From NCBI RefSeq assembly GCF_036327755.1, contig NZ_CP109596.1:7564001-7628000 (forward strand): DNA of 64,000 bases, written 5' to 3'. Position 1 is the first letter of the stretch, and the number at the start of each line of letters is the position of its first letter. The translations under genes and the position numbers were made by a program. Below the pieces are notes generated by a model that was not told the origin of the DNA, did not search any database, and saw only the letters and a list, made by a program, of their open reading frames with translations. The stretch comes from Nocardia sp. NBC_01503 (GTDB taxonomy: Bacteria; Actinomycetota; Actinomycetes; Mycobacteriales; Mycobacteriaceae). This document shows, piece by piece, positions 33,088-42,212 of the stretch.

Positions 33088-35469
33088 TCAGCTGACTTCC
33101 GCGGTGAGCGGAAGCGCGGATACCGAAGTACCGATGTGCAGGGTGAAGCTGCCGGGCTCGGTGGCCCAGCCCTGGTCGGTCCAGTGTTCGAAGGAGCGCT
33201 GCGGCAATTCGATGGTGGCGGTGACGGTTTCACCCGCACCGGCCTCGACGGCCGCGAAGCCGGACAGCCAGCGAACCGGGCGATCGACGGCGCCGTCCGC
33301 ACGCGACAGGTACGCCTGGATCACCTGACGGCCCGCACGTTCACCGATATTGCGGACGGTGACGGTGGCGGTGCGCCCGGACACGGTCAGATCCGCGAGC
33401 TCCCAACTGGTGTACCCGAGGCCGTGGCCGAACGGATAAGCCGGGGCCACACCGGATTTCAGCCAGGCGCGGTAGCCGATATGGATGCCCTCGGTGTACG
33501 GCAGGCTGTTGTCGGCGGCCGGTTTGGTGTTCAGCACCGGCACATCGGCCATGACCTTGGGCCAGGTGGTGGGCAATCGCCCGCCGGGCTCGGTCGCCCC
33601 GGTGAGCACATCGGCGAGCGCGCCGCCGAACTCCTGCCCGGGGAACCACGAAAGCAGTACGGCGGCAACATCATCGCGCCACGGCATCTCCACCGGCGAA
33701 CCGGCATTGACCACCACGACGGTGCGTGGGTTCACCGCGGCCACCGCCGCCACCAGTTCGTTCTGACGGCCGGGCAGCGACAGGTCCTTGCGGTCGTACC
33801 CCTCGGATTCGATCTGTTCGGTGGTACCGACCACCACCACCGCGACCTCGGCGTTGCGGGCCAATTCCACTGCGGCGGCGAACTCCTCATCGGCGGCTCG
33901 GCGCGGGCGGCCGATACCGAAGGTGACGCCCATGGCGGGCAGACCCTGCGCGAGCGCGGGGGCCAACTCGATGAGCACGTCGACCTCATCGCCCTCGGCA
34001 AGGGTGCGGGTCACCCAGCGCTGCGGCGGATTCAGCAGCATCTCGACCGGATCACCGCCCTCGGGGAACACCGTCTCGGTGAGTACGGTCTCGCCATCGA
34101 GATCCAAGCGCAGCGTGCCGACACCGGCGAAACCGATCCGCCACTCCCCCGCCGCATCGGCGCGCAGTCGACCGCGCACCTGGAAAGACGTAGCGGTCAT
34201 GGCGAATTCATTGCCGAAGAGCATGAGCGTGCCCGAGGTGCGATGCTCGGCCTTCAGTACGGCGTCACCGTCGAGGTAGCGCAGATCCACACCCGCGGTG
34301 CCGGTCTCGGGATCGGTGACCAGGCCCAGCGGCACCGGAATCATATTCTCGTTCAGGTGCACGCCCGGGGTGTACACCACCGGCAGCACCTCGCTCAGCC
34401 CGTCGAGCGGTGATGTCGTATGGCCCGGAACGACTGTCGCGCTGCCACCGCCACCGAAGCGCGGTTCCGCGGCGGCCGCGCCCAGCACCGCCACCCCCGC
34501 GGGCCGCGCCAGCGGCAGCACGCCGTCGTTGGCCGCGAGCACCATGGCCTTGGCGGCGGCGTCACGCACCAGTCGGCGGGCGGTCTCGTCGGTGAAAGCC
34601 GGTGGCTGCCGGGGCGTTCCGTTCAGCGCGCCCACGCGCTGCGCGAATCGCAGTATGCGACGGACCTTTTCATCGATCGCGGCCTCGGGCACCTCGCCGT
34701 TGCGAACCGCCTCGACCAGCGGCGCACCCCAGAGCTCCCACGGGCCGGGCATGGCCAGATCGGTGCCCTTGGCCGCACCCGTGGTGGAGCGCACCGCGGT
34801 CCAGTCCGACACCACCACGCCGTCGAAACCCCACTCGCCCTTCAAAGGCTCGTCCAGCAGCGGGTTTTCGGTCATGGTGACGCCATTGACGGAGTTGTAC
34901 GCGTCCATGATCATCCACGCGCCCGCCCGGACCGACCGCTCGAACGGGTACAGGTACAGCTCGCGTAGCGTGCGGTCGTCGACAATCGCGTCGGCGGTGA
35001 AACGCTCGGTCTCGGAATCATTGGCCACGTAATGCTTGGGGCACGCACTGACGCCGTGGTCCTGTACACCGTTCACATAGGCGGCGGCCATCTCACCGGT
35101 GAGCATCGGATCCTCGGAGAAGCATTCGAAATGCCTTCCGCCGAGCGGGGATCGGTGCAGATTGATGGTCGGGCCGAGGACCGCGCACACATTCTTGCGG
35201 CGCGCCTCGGCGGCAATGAGCCCGCCGATCTCGGCCAGCAGGTCACGATCCCAGGTGGCGGCCAGCGCCGAACCGGACGGCAGGCTGACCGAGGGGTCGC
35301 GCTCATCCCAGGTCTCGCCGCGCACACCCGAGGGGCCGTCGGACACCGGCATCTCGGCCAGGCCGATGCTGTCGTCGCCCGCGAACCGGAAGATATTGGA
35401 TCCGGAGATGAGCCGGACCTTGGCCTCCAGGTCCAGCTTGGCGAGCAGGTCGTCGATGAAGTCGGTCAT
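33088..35469 (-). CDS. Beta-glucosidase-type glycoside hydrolase, family 3
   Basis: A 793-residue GH3 enzyme. The N-terminal barrel has CPKHYVANDSETER (the KH motif) and GFDGVVVSDWTAV, in which the Asp is the nucleophile. The second alpha/beta domain follows, with an inserted PA14-like domain (about 395-520, starting near VTDPETGTAGVDLRYLDG), and a C-terminal fibronectin-type domain. This order is that of PA14-containing beta-glucosidases such as those of Kluyveromyces and many actinobacteria. There is no signal peptide, so it works in the cytoplasm on imported glycosides. Its ATG overlaps the stop of the upstream alpha/beta hydrolase (ATGA), so the two are translated together. Confidence 0.92.
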   Translation of the reverse strand: MTDFIDDLLAKLDLEAKVRLISGSNIFRFAGDDSIGLAEMPVSDGPSGVRGETWDERDPSVSLPSGSALAATWDRDLLAEIGGLIAAEARRKNVCAVLGPTINLHRSPLGGRHFECFSEDPMLTGEMAAAYVNGVQDHGVSACPKHYVANDSETERFTADAIVDDRTLRELYLYPFERSVRAGAWMIMDAYNSVNGVTMTENPLLDEPLKGEWGFDGVVVSDWTAVRSTTGAAKGTDLAMPGPWELWGAPLVEAVRNGEVPEAAIDEKVRRILRFAQRVGALNGTPRQPPAFTDETARRLVRDAAAKAMVLAANDGVLPLARPAGVAVLGAAAAEPRFGGGGSATVVPGHTTSPLDGLSEVLPVVYTPGVHLNENMIPVPLGLVTDPETGTAGVDLRYLDGDAVLKAEHRTSGTLMLFGNEFAMTATSFQVRGRLRADAAGEWRIGFAGVGTLRLDLDGETVLTETVFPEGGDPVEMLLNPPQRWVTRTLAEGDEVDVLIELAPALAQGLPAMGVTFGIGRPRRAADEEFAAAVELARNAEVAVVVVGTTEQIESEGYDRKDLSLPGRQNELVAAVAAVNPRTVVVVNAGSPVEMPWRDDVAAVLLSWFPGQEFGGALADVLTGATEPGGRLPTTWPKVMADVPVLNTKPAADNSLPYTEGIHIGYRAWLKSGVAPAYPFGHGLGYTSWELADLTVSGRTATVTVRNIGERAGRQVIQAYLSRADGAVDRPVRWLSGFAAVEAGAGETVTATIELPQRSFEHWTDQGWATEPGSFTLHIGTSVSALPLTAEVS

Positions 35470-36317
35470 GCCAGTTCCTTCCAGAAGCTCACCAGATCGG
35501 CCGTTACCTGATCGGGCACATCCTCGTTCGGCACATGGCCGACGCCCGGATACACCGCGGTCCCAGCCTGCAACTGTTCGGCGAACTTCACGTGGACCTC
35601 GGGGGCCCAAAGATCGTTCGTGTCGCCATAGGCCACCAGCAGCGGCACTCCGGCATCGCGCAGCGCGGCGGTATCGGTGAGCGGCGGGGTCTCCATACAT
35701 TTGAGAATGCCGAGGATATTGGCCTTCTTGGTCCGCAGAATCCGATTGTGCAGGAACTCCATTCGCTCCGGAGTGAAGCTCGCTCCCGAGGCGGTCATGG
35801 CGGCGCTCAGCTGCTGGAAGATGGCCTCCTGCCCGGCCTGTTCGACAATCTGCGCGACCATTCGCGGCGGCGGGAAATTGATATCCTCGACCGAGGACGG
35901 ACCCGAGGCCAGCAGGGTGAAGCTGCGGAATCGCGCGGGCGTCTCGACCACCGCGACGCGGGAGACGTACCCGCCGAACGAATGCCCGACCAGATGTACG
36001 GGCGCGTCCGGCGACACCTGATCGATCACACCGTGCAGGTCGGCCACGAAATCGGCCATGGTGTAACCCGAGATGTCATCGGGCCCCTCGGACTGCCACT
36101 GGCCGCGCTGGTCGTAGGCGACCGCGCGATACCCGGCCGCCGCGAGCAGCGGGAGCATGAATTCGAAGTCCTCTTTGGAGCCGGTGAAGCCGGGCACCAG
36201 CACGACGGTGCCGAGGTTCGACGCACCGGCGGGCGGGTTGACCTCCCATCCGACGAGCGTGCCCGCTCCGCCTCGCAGCGTGATCGATTCGATCGGCATC
36301 TGGCTGCCCTGGGTCAT
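35466..36317 (-). CDS. Alpha/beta hydrolase
   Basis: A 283-residue serine hydrolase. The oxyanion region is VVLVPGFTGSKEDF, the nucleophile elbow is HLVGHSFGGYVSR, the acid is in VAYGDTNDLWAP and the His in VYPGVGHVPNED. No signal peptide is present. It is the first gene of a two-gene operon with the GH3 beta-glucosidase, so it may remove acyl or feruloyl groups from glycosides before the glucosidase acts; that is inference from context only. A 20-base palindrome lies upstream, between it and a divergent TetR gene. Confidence 0.88.
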   Translation of the reverse strand: MTQGSQMPIESITLRGGAGTLVGWEVNPPAGASNLGTVVLVPGFTGSKEDFEFMLPLLAAAGYRAVAYDQRGQWQSEGPDDISGYTMADFVADLHGVIDQVSPDAPVHLVGHSFGGYVSRVAVVETPARFRSFTLLASGPSSVEDINFPPPRMVAQIVEQAGQEAIFQQLSAAMTASGASFTPERMEFLHNRILRTKKANILGILKCMETPPLTDTAALRDAGVPLLVAYGDTNDLWAPEVHVKFAEQLQAGTAVYPGVGHVPNEDVPDQVTADLVSFWKELA

Positions 36318-36379
36318 CGGCTGTCCTTCCTCGCACGTCCCTGTACGGCTGACACGAGTGTGCCAGTGCGAATCCAGTT

Positions 36380-36399
36380 TACCGAGTGGTCACTCGGTA
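36380..36399. promoter_or_regulatory. TetR-type operator between hydrolase/GH3 operon and tetR
   Basis: TACCGAGTGGTCACTCGGTA: perfect 9-base arms around a 2-base centre. It lies 63 bases before the hydrolase ATG and 67 bases before the tetR ATG. The sequence fits the ACCGAGTGxxCACTCGGT type recognised by a subgroup of TetR proteins. Confidence 0.75.
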
Positions 36400-36465
36400 C
36401 CGTTATTGTTTCGTTATGCATAGCTGTTTTTGCAGGTCCCGGCAGTGCGACTACTGTCCCAGCAC

Positions 36466-37068
36466 ATGACGCCGCACCCTCAACGCCGGAGACGGGGCGA
36501 CGACCGCCGCGAGCAGATCATCGATCAGGCACTGAAGAGCTTCGCCGAGAACGGCTATCGCAACTCCTCGATCGCCGAGATCGCCGAGCGCTGCGGACTC
36601 TCCCAGCCCGGACTGCTGCACTACTTCCCGAACAAAGCGGCATTGCTGGCCGCGGTACTGGAGTATCGCGATCGGCTCGATACCGATCGACTCGGCATAA
36701 ATCTGCGATTGCGTGGCAAAGACGCACTGGGACAATTGGTTCGGCTCGTCGAACACAATATGCATGTACCCGGATTGGTGCAGCTGTTCACCGTGGTCAC
36801 CAGCGAGGCGGTCACCCTCGACCATCCGGCCCGCGACTGGGTGGTGAATCGCTATCGGATGCTCGAGACCTACCTCGCGGGCGCGCTCGACGGCGGCATC
36901 GCCGATGGCACCCTGCGCTCCGATATCGATACCGCCGCCATCGCGTGCCAGATCACGGCCATGATGGACGGCCTGCAATTGCAATGGCTCCTCGACCCGG
37001 AGCGGGTGAATATGGCCGAACTATTCCGGGCCTATATCGACGGGCTCACCGCACAACTCTCCGCCTGA
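36466..37068 (+). CDS. TetR-family transcriptional regulator
   Basis: A 200-residue repressor. The DNA-binding part is RREQIIDQALKSFAENGYRNSSIAEIAERCGLSQPGLLHYFPNKAALL, a model TetR N-terminus. The C-terminal domain is helical. It is divergent from the alpha/beta hydrolase-GH3 operon across a 148-base gap with a 20-base palindrome, which makes that operon its prime target. I chose ATG 36466; the GTG-type start 36 bases upstream adds an unlikely leader. Confidence 0.9.
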   Translation: MTPHPQRRRRGDDRREQIIDQALKSFAENGYRNSSIAEIAERCGLSQPGLLHYFPNKAALLAAVLEYRDRLDTDRLGINLRLRGKDALGQLVRLVEHNMHVPGLVQLFTVVTSEAVTLDHPARDWVVNRYRMLETYLAGALDGGIADGTLRSDIDTAAIACQITAMMDGLQLQWLLDPERVNMAELFRAYIDGLTAQLSA

Positions 37069-37159
37069 ACGCGAATGGCTTGGTGAACTAGAACACGTTA
37101 TAGTTCACCTCGCTCGGCACGAGACGCCGGCATTCTCATTCGGGAAGGTGGTCGCAGCG

Positions 37160-38764
37160 GTGCGGACCTGGGATTCTTCGGCCGATATCGTCGTCGTGGG
37201 GTACGGCGGCGCGGGTGTCGCGGCGGCCTTGGCCGCACGTGAATCCGGGGCGGATGTACTGGCCCTCGACCGGTTCCTCGGCGGCGGCGCGACCGCGCTG
37301 TCCGGTGGCATCGTGTACGCGGGCGGCGGCACCTGGGTGCAGCGCGCGGCCGGAGTGCAGGACGATATCGAGAATATGCTGGCCTACCTGCGTGCCGAGG
37401 TCGGCGATGCGGTGAGTGAGCAGACGCTGCGGCGGTTCTGCGAGGGCTCGGCGGCCATGATCGATTGGCTCAGCTCGCACGGCGTGCCGTTCCAGCCGTC
37501 CCTGTGCCCGTACAAGACCTCGTATCCGACCGATGACCACTACCTGTACTACTCCGGTAGCGAAAACTCCGGCGGCTTCCGGGATTTGGCGAAACCGGCG
37601 CAGCGCGGACATCGCGCGCACGGGCGAGGCGTCTCGGGTAAGAAGCTGTTCGGCCCGCTGGCGAAGTCGGCCGCCCGGCATGGCGTGCGGGTCCAGACCG
37701 GCACCAGGGCAACAGAACTCGTGATCGAGGACGGTCGAGTCGTCGGCGTGCGGGCGATCTCGCTGGCCGACGCGCCCGTGAAGGTGCGGCGACGGTTCGC
37801 GACACTGGCCCGCATTTCGGCGAAACCCGGCGTGTACCACCCGGGTTTGCGCAATGCGGTCGGCAAACTGATGGATCGCATCGAGGCGCGCTACGGCCGG
37901 ACGGTGCGCATTCAGGCGCGCTCGGGCGTCATTCTCACCACCGGCGGATTCATCGCCAATGGTGCGATGGTCGGTCAGCACGCACCGGATTACCCTTGGG
38001 CGGAAGGGCTTCCGCTGGGCACCGCAGGTGACGACGGCAGCGGGATCGCCATGGCGCAGGCGGCGGGCGCGGCCACCGGCAAAATGGACGCCCTCTCCAC
38101 GTGGCGGTTCATCGCACCGCCGAGCGCCTTCTTCGGCTCGATCGCGGTGGATGCCAACGGCCAGCGCATGATCGATGAATCCCGCTACGGCGCGGCCATG
38201 GGCGCCGCGATCGCGACCGCTCCGGGCAATCGGGCCTGGCTGCTGGTGGACGCGGAACTGCTGGCCGAATCGCAGCGGCAGCTCGGCGGGCAGTCGGTGT
38301 GGTTCCAGCGCATGCAGACCGAGCGCCTCATGCGGGTCAAGCGCGTTACCGGTCACACCCTCGAGGATGTGGCGGCGCGCGCGGGCATCGAACCGGCGGC
38401 GCTACGCAAGACCGTCGACGCGCACAATCGCGCCATCGAACAGCACCTGCCCGACCCGATGGGCAAGCCCGCCGATATCCGCAAGCCGCTTCGTACGGGA
38501 CCCTATGTGCTGCTGGATATTTCGTTCAAGGCGCGGTTGACCTATCCGATGCCCATGCTGACCTTGGGCGGCCTGCTGGTCGATGAGGACACCGGCGCGG
38601 TGCTCACCACGGACGGTGGCACCATTCCCGGTCTGTTCGCGGCGGGCCGGGCGGCGGTCGGCGTCTGCTCCAACTCCTATGTGAGCGGGCTGTCGCTGGC
38701 CGACTGCGTCTTCTCAGGGCGGCGGGCGGGCGCGCACAGTGTTCAGGTGAACAGCACGCTCTGA
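37160..38764 (+). CDS. FAD-binding dehydrogenase of the KstD/fumarate-reductase family
   Basis: A roughly 534-residue flavoprotein. It opens with the dinucleotide-binding fold DIVVVGYGGAGVAAALAARESGADVLALD and closes with SYVSGLSLADCVFSGRRAG, which is the FAD-binding end of the fumarate reductase/3-ketosteroid dehydrogenase family. Middle motifs such as LGTAGDDGSGIAMAQAAGA fit as well. Many close actinobacterial relatives act on steroid rings (delta-1 or delta-4(5-alpha) dehydrogenation), so a steroid or other ring ketone is a fair guess, but no other sterol gene is found here apart from a broken CYP125-like fragment 35 kb away. The start may be GTG 37160 (GGAAGG about 11 bases upstream) or GTG 37148. 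Confidence 0.8.
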   Translation: MRTWDSSADIVVVGYGGAGVAAALAARESGADVLALDRFLGGGATALSGGIVYAGGGTWVQRAAGVQDDIENMLAYLRAEVGDAVSEQTLRRFCEGSAAMIDWLSSHGVPFQPSLCPYKTSYPTDDHYLYYSGSENSGGFRDLAKPAQRGHRAHGRGVSGKKLFGPLAKSAARHGVRVQTGTRATELVIEDGRVVGVRAISLADAPVKVRRRFATLARISAKPGVYHPGLRNAVGKLMDRIEARYGRTVRIQARSGVILTTGGFIANGAMVGQHAPDYPWAEGLPLGTAGDDGSGIAMAQAAGAATGKMDALSTWRFIAPPSAFFGSIAVDANGQRMIDESRYGAAMGAAIATAPGNRAWLLVDAELLAESQRQLGGQSVWFQRMQTERLMRVKRVTGHTLEDVAARAGIEPAALRKTVDAHNRAIEQHLPDPMGKPADIRKPLRTGPYVLLDISFKARLTYPMPMLTLGGLLVDEDTGAVLTTDGGTIPGLFAAGRAAVGVCSNSYVSGLSLADCVFSGRRAGAHSVQVNSTL

Positions 38765-38766
38765 GT

Positions 38767-39411
38767 TCAGAGTCGTCGCTCGCGGGCACGCAGGCTGGAG
38801 GGCAGCCACATCATGACGTTGACCTCCGGCCCCGTGCGGCCCAGCCGAATATGGCCCAGCCGCTGGCTGCCGAAGGCGCTGTAGAAGCCCATACTGTCGT
38901 CCTCACAGAGGCAAAGCAGCGGCACGGCCGCCTGTTCGACCTCGGTCAGGCAGAACAGCGACAGCGCCTTGCCCACACCGATGTGCTGGAATTCCGGATC
39001 GACACCGAGGGTGACGCCGAAGTAGTGCGGCAGTCCCGGGGCGAGTCCGGCGATGGTGGCGTACATGGACAGCACCCGCGGACCGTCGAACCCCATGGCC
39101 CGCAGGAACTCCGGAATCGACGCCAGATCGCGCAACAACCCGAACCGGCGATCCGAGGGCTGCCACAGCACGACGCCGACGACCCGGCCGTCGGAGGTGG
39201 CGACGTGCGCGCCACCGGCGGGCAGAAACAGATGCCGGATCATCGCACGGGTGAGCCGCGGTCGAGATCTCGCACGCTGCGATGGATTCGGGAACATGTA
39301 CGCCCCGAAGGGATCGTTCGCGCTGAAGGCCCGGTCGAGCACCGCCGTCATGGCGGGGATATCGCGCTTGGTAGCGGGGCGAACGGCTATGTTCTGCAAT
39401 GTCTTCGGCAC
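38767..39411 (-). CDS. GNAT-family N-acetyltransferase
   Basis: A 214-residue acetyltransferase. The N-terminal strand-helix is NIAVRPATKRDIPAMTAVLDRAF. The acetyl-CoA-binding segment is LGVDPEFQHIGVGKALSLFCLTE, followed by MGFYSAFGSQRLGHIRL, the typical last strands. The substrate is unknown. It lies 81 bases after the acetoacetyl-CoA synthetase gene on the same strand and ends 2 bases from the convergent flavoprotein gene. Confidence 0.88.
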   Translation of the reverse strand: MPKTLQNIAVRPATKRDIPAMTAVLDRAFSANDPFGAYMFPNPSQRARSRPRLTRAMIRHLFLPAGGAHVATSDGRVVGVVLWQPSDRRFGLLRDLASIPEFLRAMGFDGPRVLSMYATIAGLAPGLPHYFGVTLGVDPEFQHIGVGKALSLFCLTEVEQAAVPLLCLCEDDSMGFYSAFGSQRLGHIRLGRTGPEVNVMMWLPSSLRARERRL

Positions 39412-39492
39412 AGCGGGACCCTCGGGTTCGGACGGATGCTGCCCAACGGTAACTTGGGCGGGCGGACGTCCGAGCGGGCGTTTAGAAAAGGT

Positions 39493-41466
39493 TTAGACCT
39501 GCGCCGAGGGCAGCGCGGCATACCAGGACAACAGCTCCGGGGCGTCGATGGCGCTCGGGTCCACGACGCGGGACGGATCCGCGCCCTGGAGTAGACGTTT
39601 GAGTGGTACCTCCAGCTTCTTGCCGGTGCGGGTGTGCGGAATGCCCGGGGCGCACAGGATTTCGTCGGGTACGTGGCGTGGGGAGAGTTGGGTGCGGATG
39701 GTGCGGGTGATGCGGTCGCGTAGGTCGTCGGTGAGGTCCACACCCTCGGACAGCACGACGAACAGTGGCATCCAGTAGCCGCCGTCGGGTTGTTCCACAC
39801 CCAGGACCAGGGCTTCCAGAACCTCGGGCAGGGCTTCGACGGCCTGGTAGATCTCGGCGCTGCCCATGCGAATGCCGTTGCGGTTCAAGGTGGAATCGGA
39901 GCGACCGTGCACGGTGATACTGCCGTGCGGGTTGACGGTGATCCAGTCGCCGTGCCGCCAGACGCCGGGATAGGTGTCGAAGTAGGCGTCACGGTAGCGA
40001 GAACCGTCCGGGTCGTTCCAGAAGCGCAGTGGCATGGACGGCATGGGGGCGGTGATGACGAGTTCACCGACCGCGCCGTGCACCGGTTCGCCGGATTCGT
40101 CCCAGGCTTGCAGGGCCACACCGAGATACGGGGCCGATAGTTCGCCGGGCCAGACCGGCACGGTCGGTGCGCCACCGAGGAACGCGGATACCACATCGGT
40201 GCCACCGCTGATGGAGGAGATCGGGATATCGCCGATATGGTCGCGCAGCCACAGCGATGAGGTGGCGGGCAGGGCCGAACCGGTGATGCCGATCTGCCGC
40301 AGTTCGCTCAGATCATGTGCCCGGGAAGGCCGCACACCCGCCTTCTCGCACGAGAGGACATAGCCGGGGCTGGTGCCCAGCACCGTGGTTCCGGTACGGG
40401 CGGCCATGGCCCACAGCGCATCCGGGGACGGATACGCGGGACTGCCGTCGTAGCAGACGATGGTCGCCCCGGCCAGCAGCCCGGCGACCTGGAGGTTCCA
40501 CATCATCCAACTGGGGCTGGTGTACCAGAAGAAGGTGTCGCCGGGCCCGATATCCGATTGCAGGGCAACGGCTTTGAGATGCTCTAGCAGGACACCGCCG
40601 TGACCGTGGACTATGCCCTTGGGCTTACCGGTGGTGCCGGAGGAGTAGAGCACCCACAGCGGGTGCGCGAAATCGACGGGGACGGTCTCGATTTCGGCCG
40701 GATCCCAGCCGAGATCACGGGCCGGGTCCTCGGTGGCGTCATCCCAGTCGAGGGTGCCCGCGAGGGTGTGACCGAGCCGCGCGAGCAGAATTGTCCCGCG
40801 CAGGGTGGGCAGCGCCGCACGCAGAGAGGTGATCTCGTCGCGCTTGTCGTGTGCCCTGCCGCCATACCGGTAGCCATCGGCGGTGATCAGGACGGTGGGC
40901 TCGAGTTGACCGAGCCGGTCCCAGGCCGCCGCGGCGGTGTAGTCCTGCCCGCAGGCACTCCAGATCGCGCCGACGCTCGCGGTGGCGAGGAAGGCGATCA
41001 CCGTCTCCGGGATATTCGGCAGGTAGCCGACCACCCGATCACCGGGCCCGACACCGAGCGCACGCAGCGAGCGAGCCAGAACCGCTGTCCGGGAGAGCAT
41101 TTCCGCCCACGACACTTCTCTGGCCGGGGCGTCTTCGCCGAGCGCGATGATCGCGGGACGATCGGTCCGGGCCTGGCGCACCACCTGGTCGACGTAGTTC
41201 AGCCGGGTACCGGGGAACCATCGGGCTCCCGGCATGACGGATTCGGTGAGCACCTCCGCGGGCGTGACACCGAGTTCGAAGTAGTCCCAGACCGCCCGCC
41301 AGAACCCGGGGATGTCCCACACCGACCACCGCTGGAGTTCGTGATAGTCCGCCGCGGTGACCCCGTAGCGCTGCCGCACGAATCGCGTGAAGTCGGTAAT
41401 GCGCGCGCCCGCAATGGTTTCCGCATCCGGTATCCACTGCGGCGCGGTGTGCTCGGACCGCATCAT
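39493..41466 (-). CDS. Acetoacetyl-CoA synthetase
   Basis: A 657-residue ATP-dependent acyl-CoA ligase of the acetoacetate type, the normal length for this family. The AMP-binding motif is WVLYSSGTTGKPKGIVHGHGG; SISGGTDV and DWITVNPHGSITVHGRSDSTLNRNGIRMG follow, and the C-terminal catalytic Lys lies in RTGKKLEVPLKRLL. It converts acetoacetate, ATP and CoA to acetoacetyl-CoA. It is the last gene of an operon in which the two upstream genes would import and oxidise 3-hydroxybutyrate. The ATG at 41466 overlaps the stop of the dehydrogenase gene (ATGA); a much longer open frame upstream is only the shadow of that gene. Confidence 0.93.
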   Translation of the reverse strand: MMRSEHTAPQWIPDAETIAGARITDFTRFVRQRYGVTAADYHELQRWSVWDIPGFWRAVWDYFELGVTPAEVLTESVMPGARWFPGTRLNYVDQVVRQARTDRPAIIALGEDAPAREVSWAEMLSRTAVLARSLRALGVGPGDRVVGYLPNIPETVIAFLATASVGAIWSACGQDYTAAAAWDRLGQLEPTVLITADGYRYGGRAHDKRDEITSLRAALPTLRGTILLARLGHTLAGTLDWDDATEDPARDLGWDPAEIETVPVDFAHPLWVLYSSGTTGKPKGIVHGHGGVLLEHLKAVALQSDIGPGDTFFWYTSPSWMMWNLQVAGLLAGATIVCYDGSPAYPSPDALWAMAARTGTTVLGTSPGYVLSCEKAGVRPSRAHDLSELRQIGITGSALPATSSLWLRDHIGDIPISSISGGTDVVSAFLGGAPTVPVWPGELSAPYLGVALQAWDESGEPVHGAVGELVITAPMPSMPLRFWNDPDGSRYRDAYFDTYPGVWRHGDWITVNPHGSITVHGRSDSTLNRNGIRMGSAEIYQAVEALPEVLEALVLGVEQPDGGYWMPLFVVLSEGVDLTDDLRDRITRTIRTQLSPRHVPDEILCAPGIPHTRTGKKLEVPLKRLLQGADPSRVVDPSAIDAPELLSWYAALPSAQV

Positions 41467-42212
41467 CGCGCACTCCATCCGCCATCCATGGTGTAGCTCG
41501 CCCCGGTCACCATGCGAGCGGCATCGGTGGCGAGCCAGCCGACCAGCGCGGCCACCTCCCCCGGCTCCACGAGTCGTTTGACGGCGTTCTCGGTGAGCAT
41601 GATTCGCTCCACCACCTCTTGCTCGTCGATACCGTGCGCGGCCGCCTGATCGGCGATCTGTGTGTCCACCAACGGGGTTCGCACATAGCCGGGGCTGACG
41701 CAATTGCTGGTGACGCCGTGCGGACCGCCTTCCAGCGCGGTCACTTTGGACAGCCCTTCCAGTGCGTGCTTGGCGGTGACGTACGCGGACTTGTAGGCCG
41801 AGGCCCGGATGCCGTGTACCGAGGAGATATTGATGATCCGGCCGTGGCCCCGCTCGTACATGTGCGGCAGCGCCGCCCGAATCAGCAGGAACGGCGCTTC
41901 CACCATGAGCGCCAACAGCATTCGGAACTTCTCCGGCGGGAAGTCGACAATCGGGTTGATGCTCTGCACCCCGGCGTTGTTCACCAGGATGTCCACGTCG
42001 AGACGCAGTTCCTCGAGTGCGGCGACATCGAGGAGATCCACTTCCCAGGCGTGCCCGCCGATCTCGGCCGCCACCTGCTTCGCCCCGGGCCCGTCGATAT
42101 CGGCCACGATCACCTTGGCCCCCTGCCCGGCAAGCTCTTTCGCGCAGGCCGCGCCGATTCCGCTCGCACCGCCCGTGACCAGGGCGGTGCGTCCGGTCAG
42201 GTCGCCGGTCAT
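41463..42212 (-). CDS. 3-hydroxybutyrate dehydrogenase (short-chain dehydrogenase)
   Basis: A 249-residue SDR. It has the NAD-binding motif LVTGGASGIGAA, DILVNNAGVQ, the catalytic Ser in IINISSVHG, and Tyr/Lys in SAYVTAKHAL. The pattern NNAGVQ plus HGxxAxxxKSAYVTAKH is that of D-3-hydroxybutyrate dehydrogenases, which oxidise (R)-3-hydroxybutyrate to acetoacetate. The adjacent acetoacetyl-CoA synthetase would use the product. Its ATG overlaps the stop of the upstream MHS transporter by 4 bases. Confidence 0.9.
   Translation of the reverse strand: MTGDLTGRTALVTGGASGIGAACAKELAGQGAKVIVADIDGPGAKQVAAEIGGHAWEVDLLDVAALEELRLDVDILVNNAGVQSINPIVDFPPEKFRMLLALMVEAPFLLIRAALPHMYERGHGRIINISSVHGIRASAYKSAYVTAKHALEGLSKVTALEGGPHGVTSNCVSPGYVRTPLVDTQIADQAAAHGIDEQEVVERIMLTENAVKRLVEPGEVAALVGWLATDAARMVTGASYTMDGGWSAR

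Noticed and set aside
32150..34413. Long plus-strand frames over the MFS and beta-glucosidase genes
   Set aside because: His/Arg/Gln-rich composition and no motif; the minus-strand genes are clear family members.
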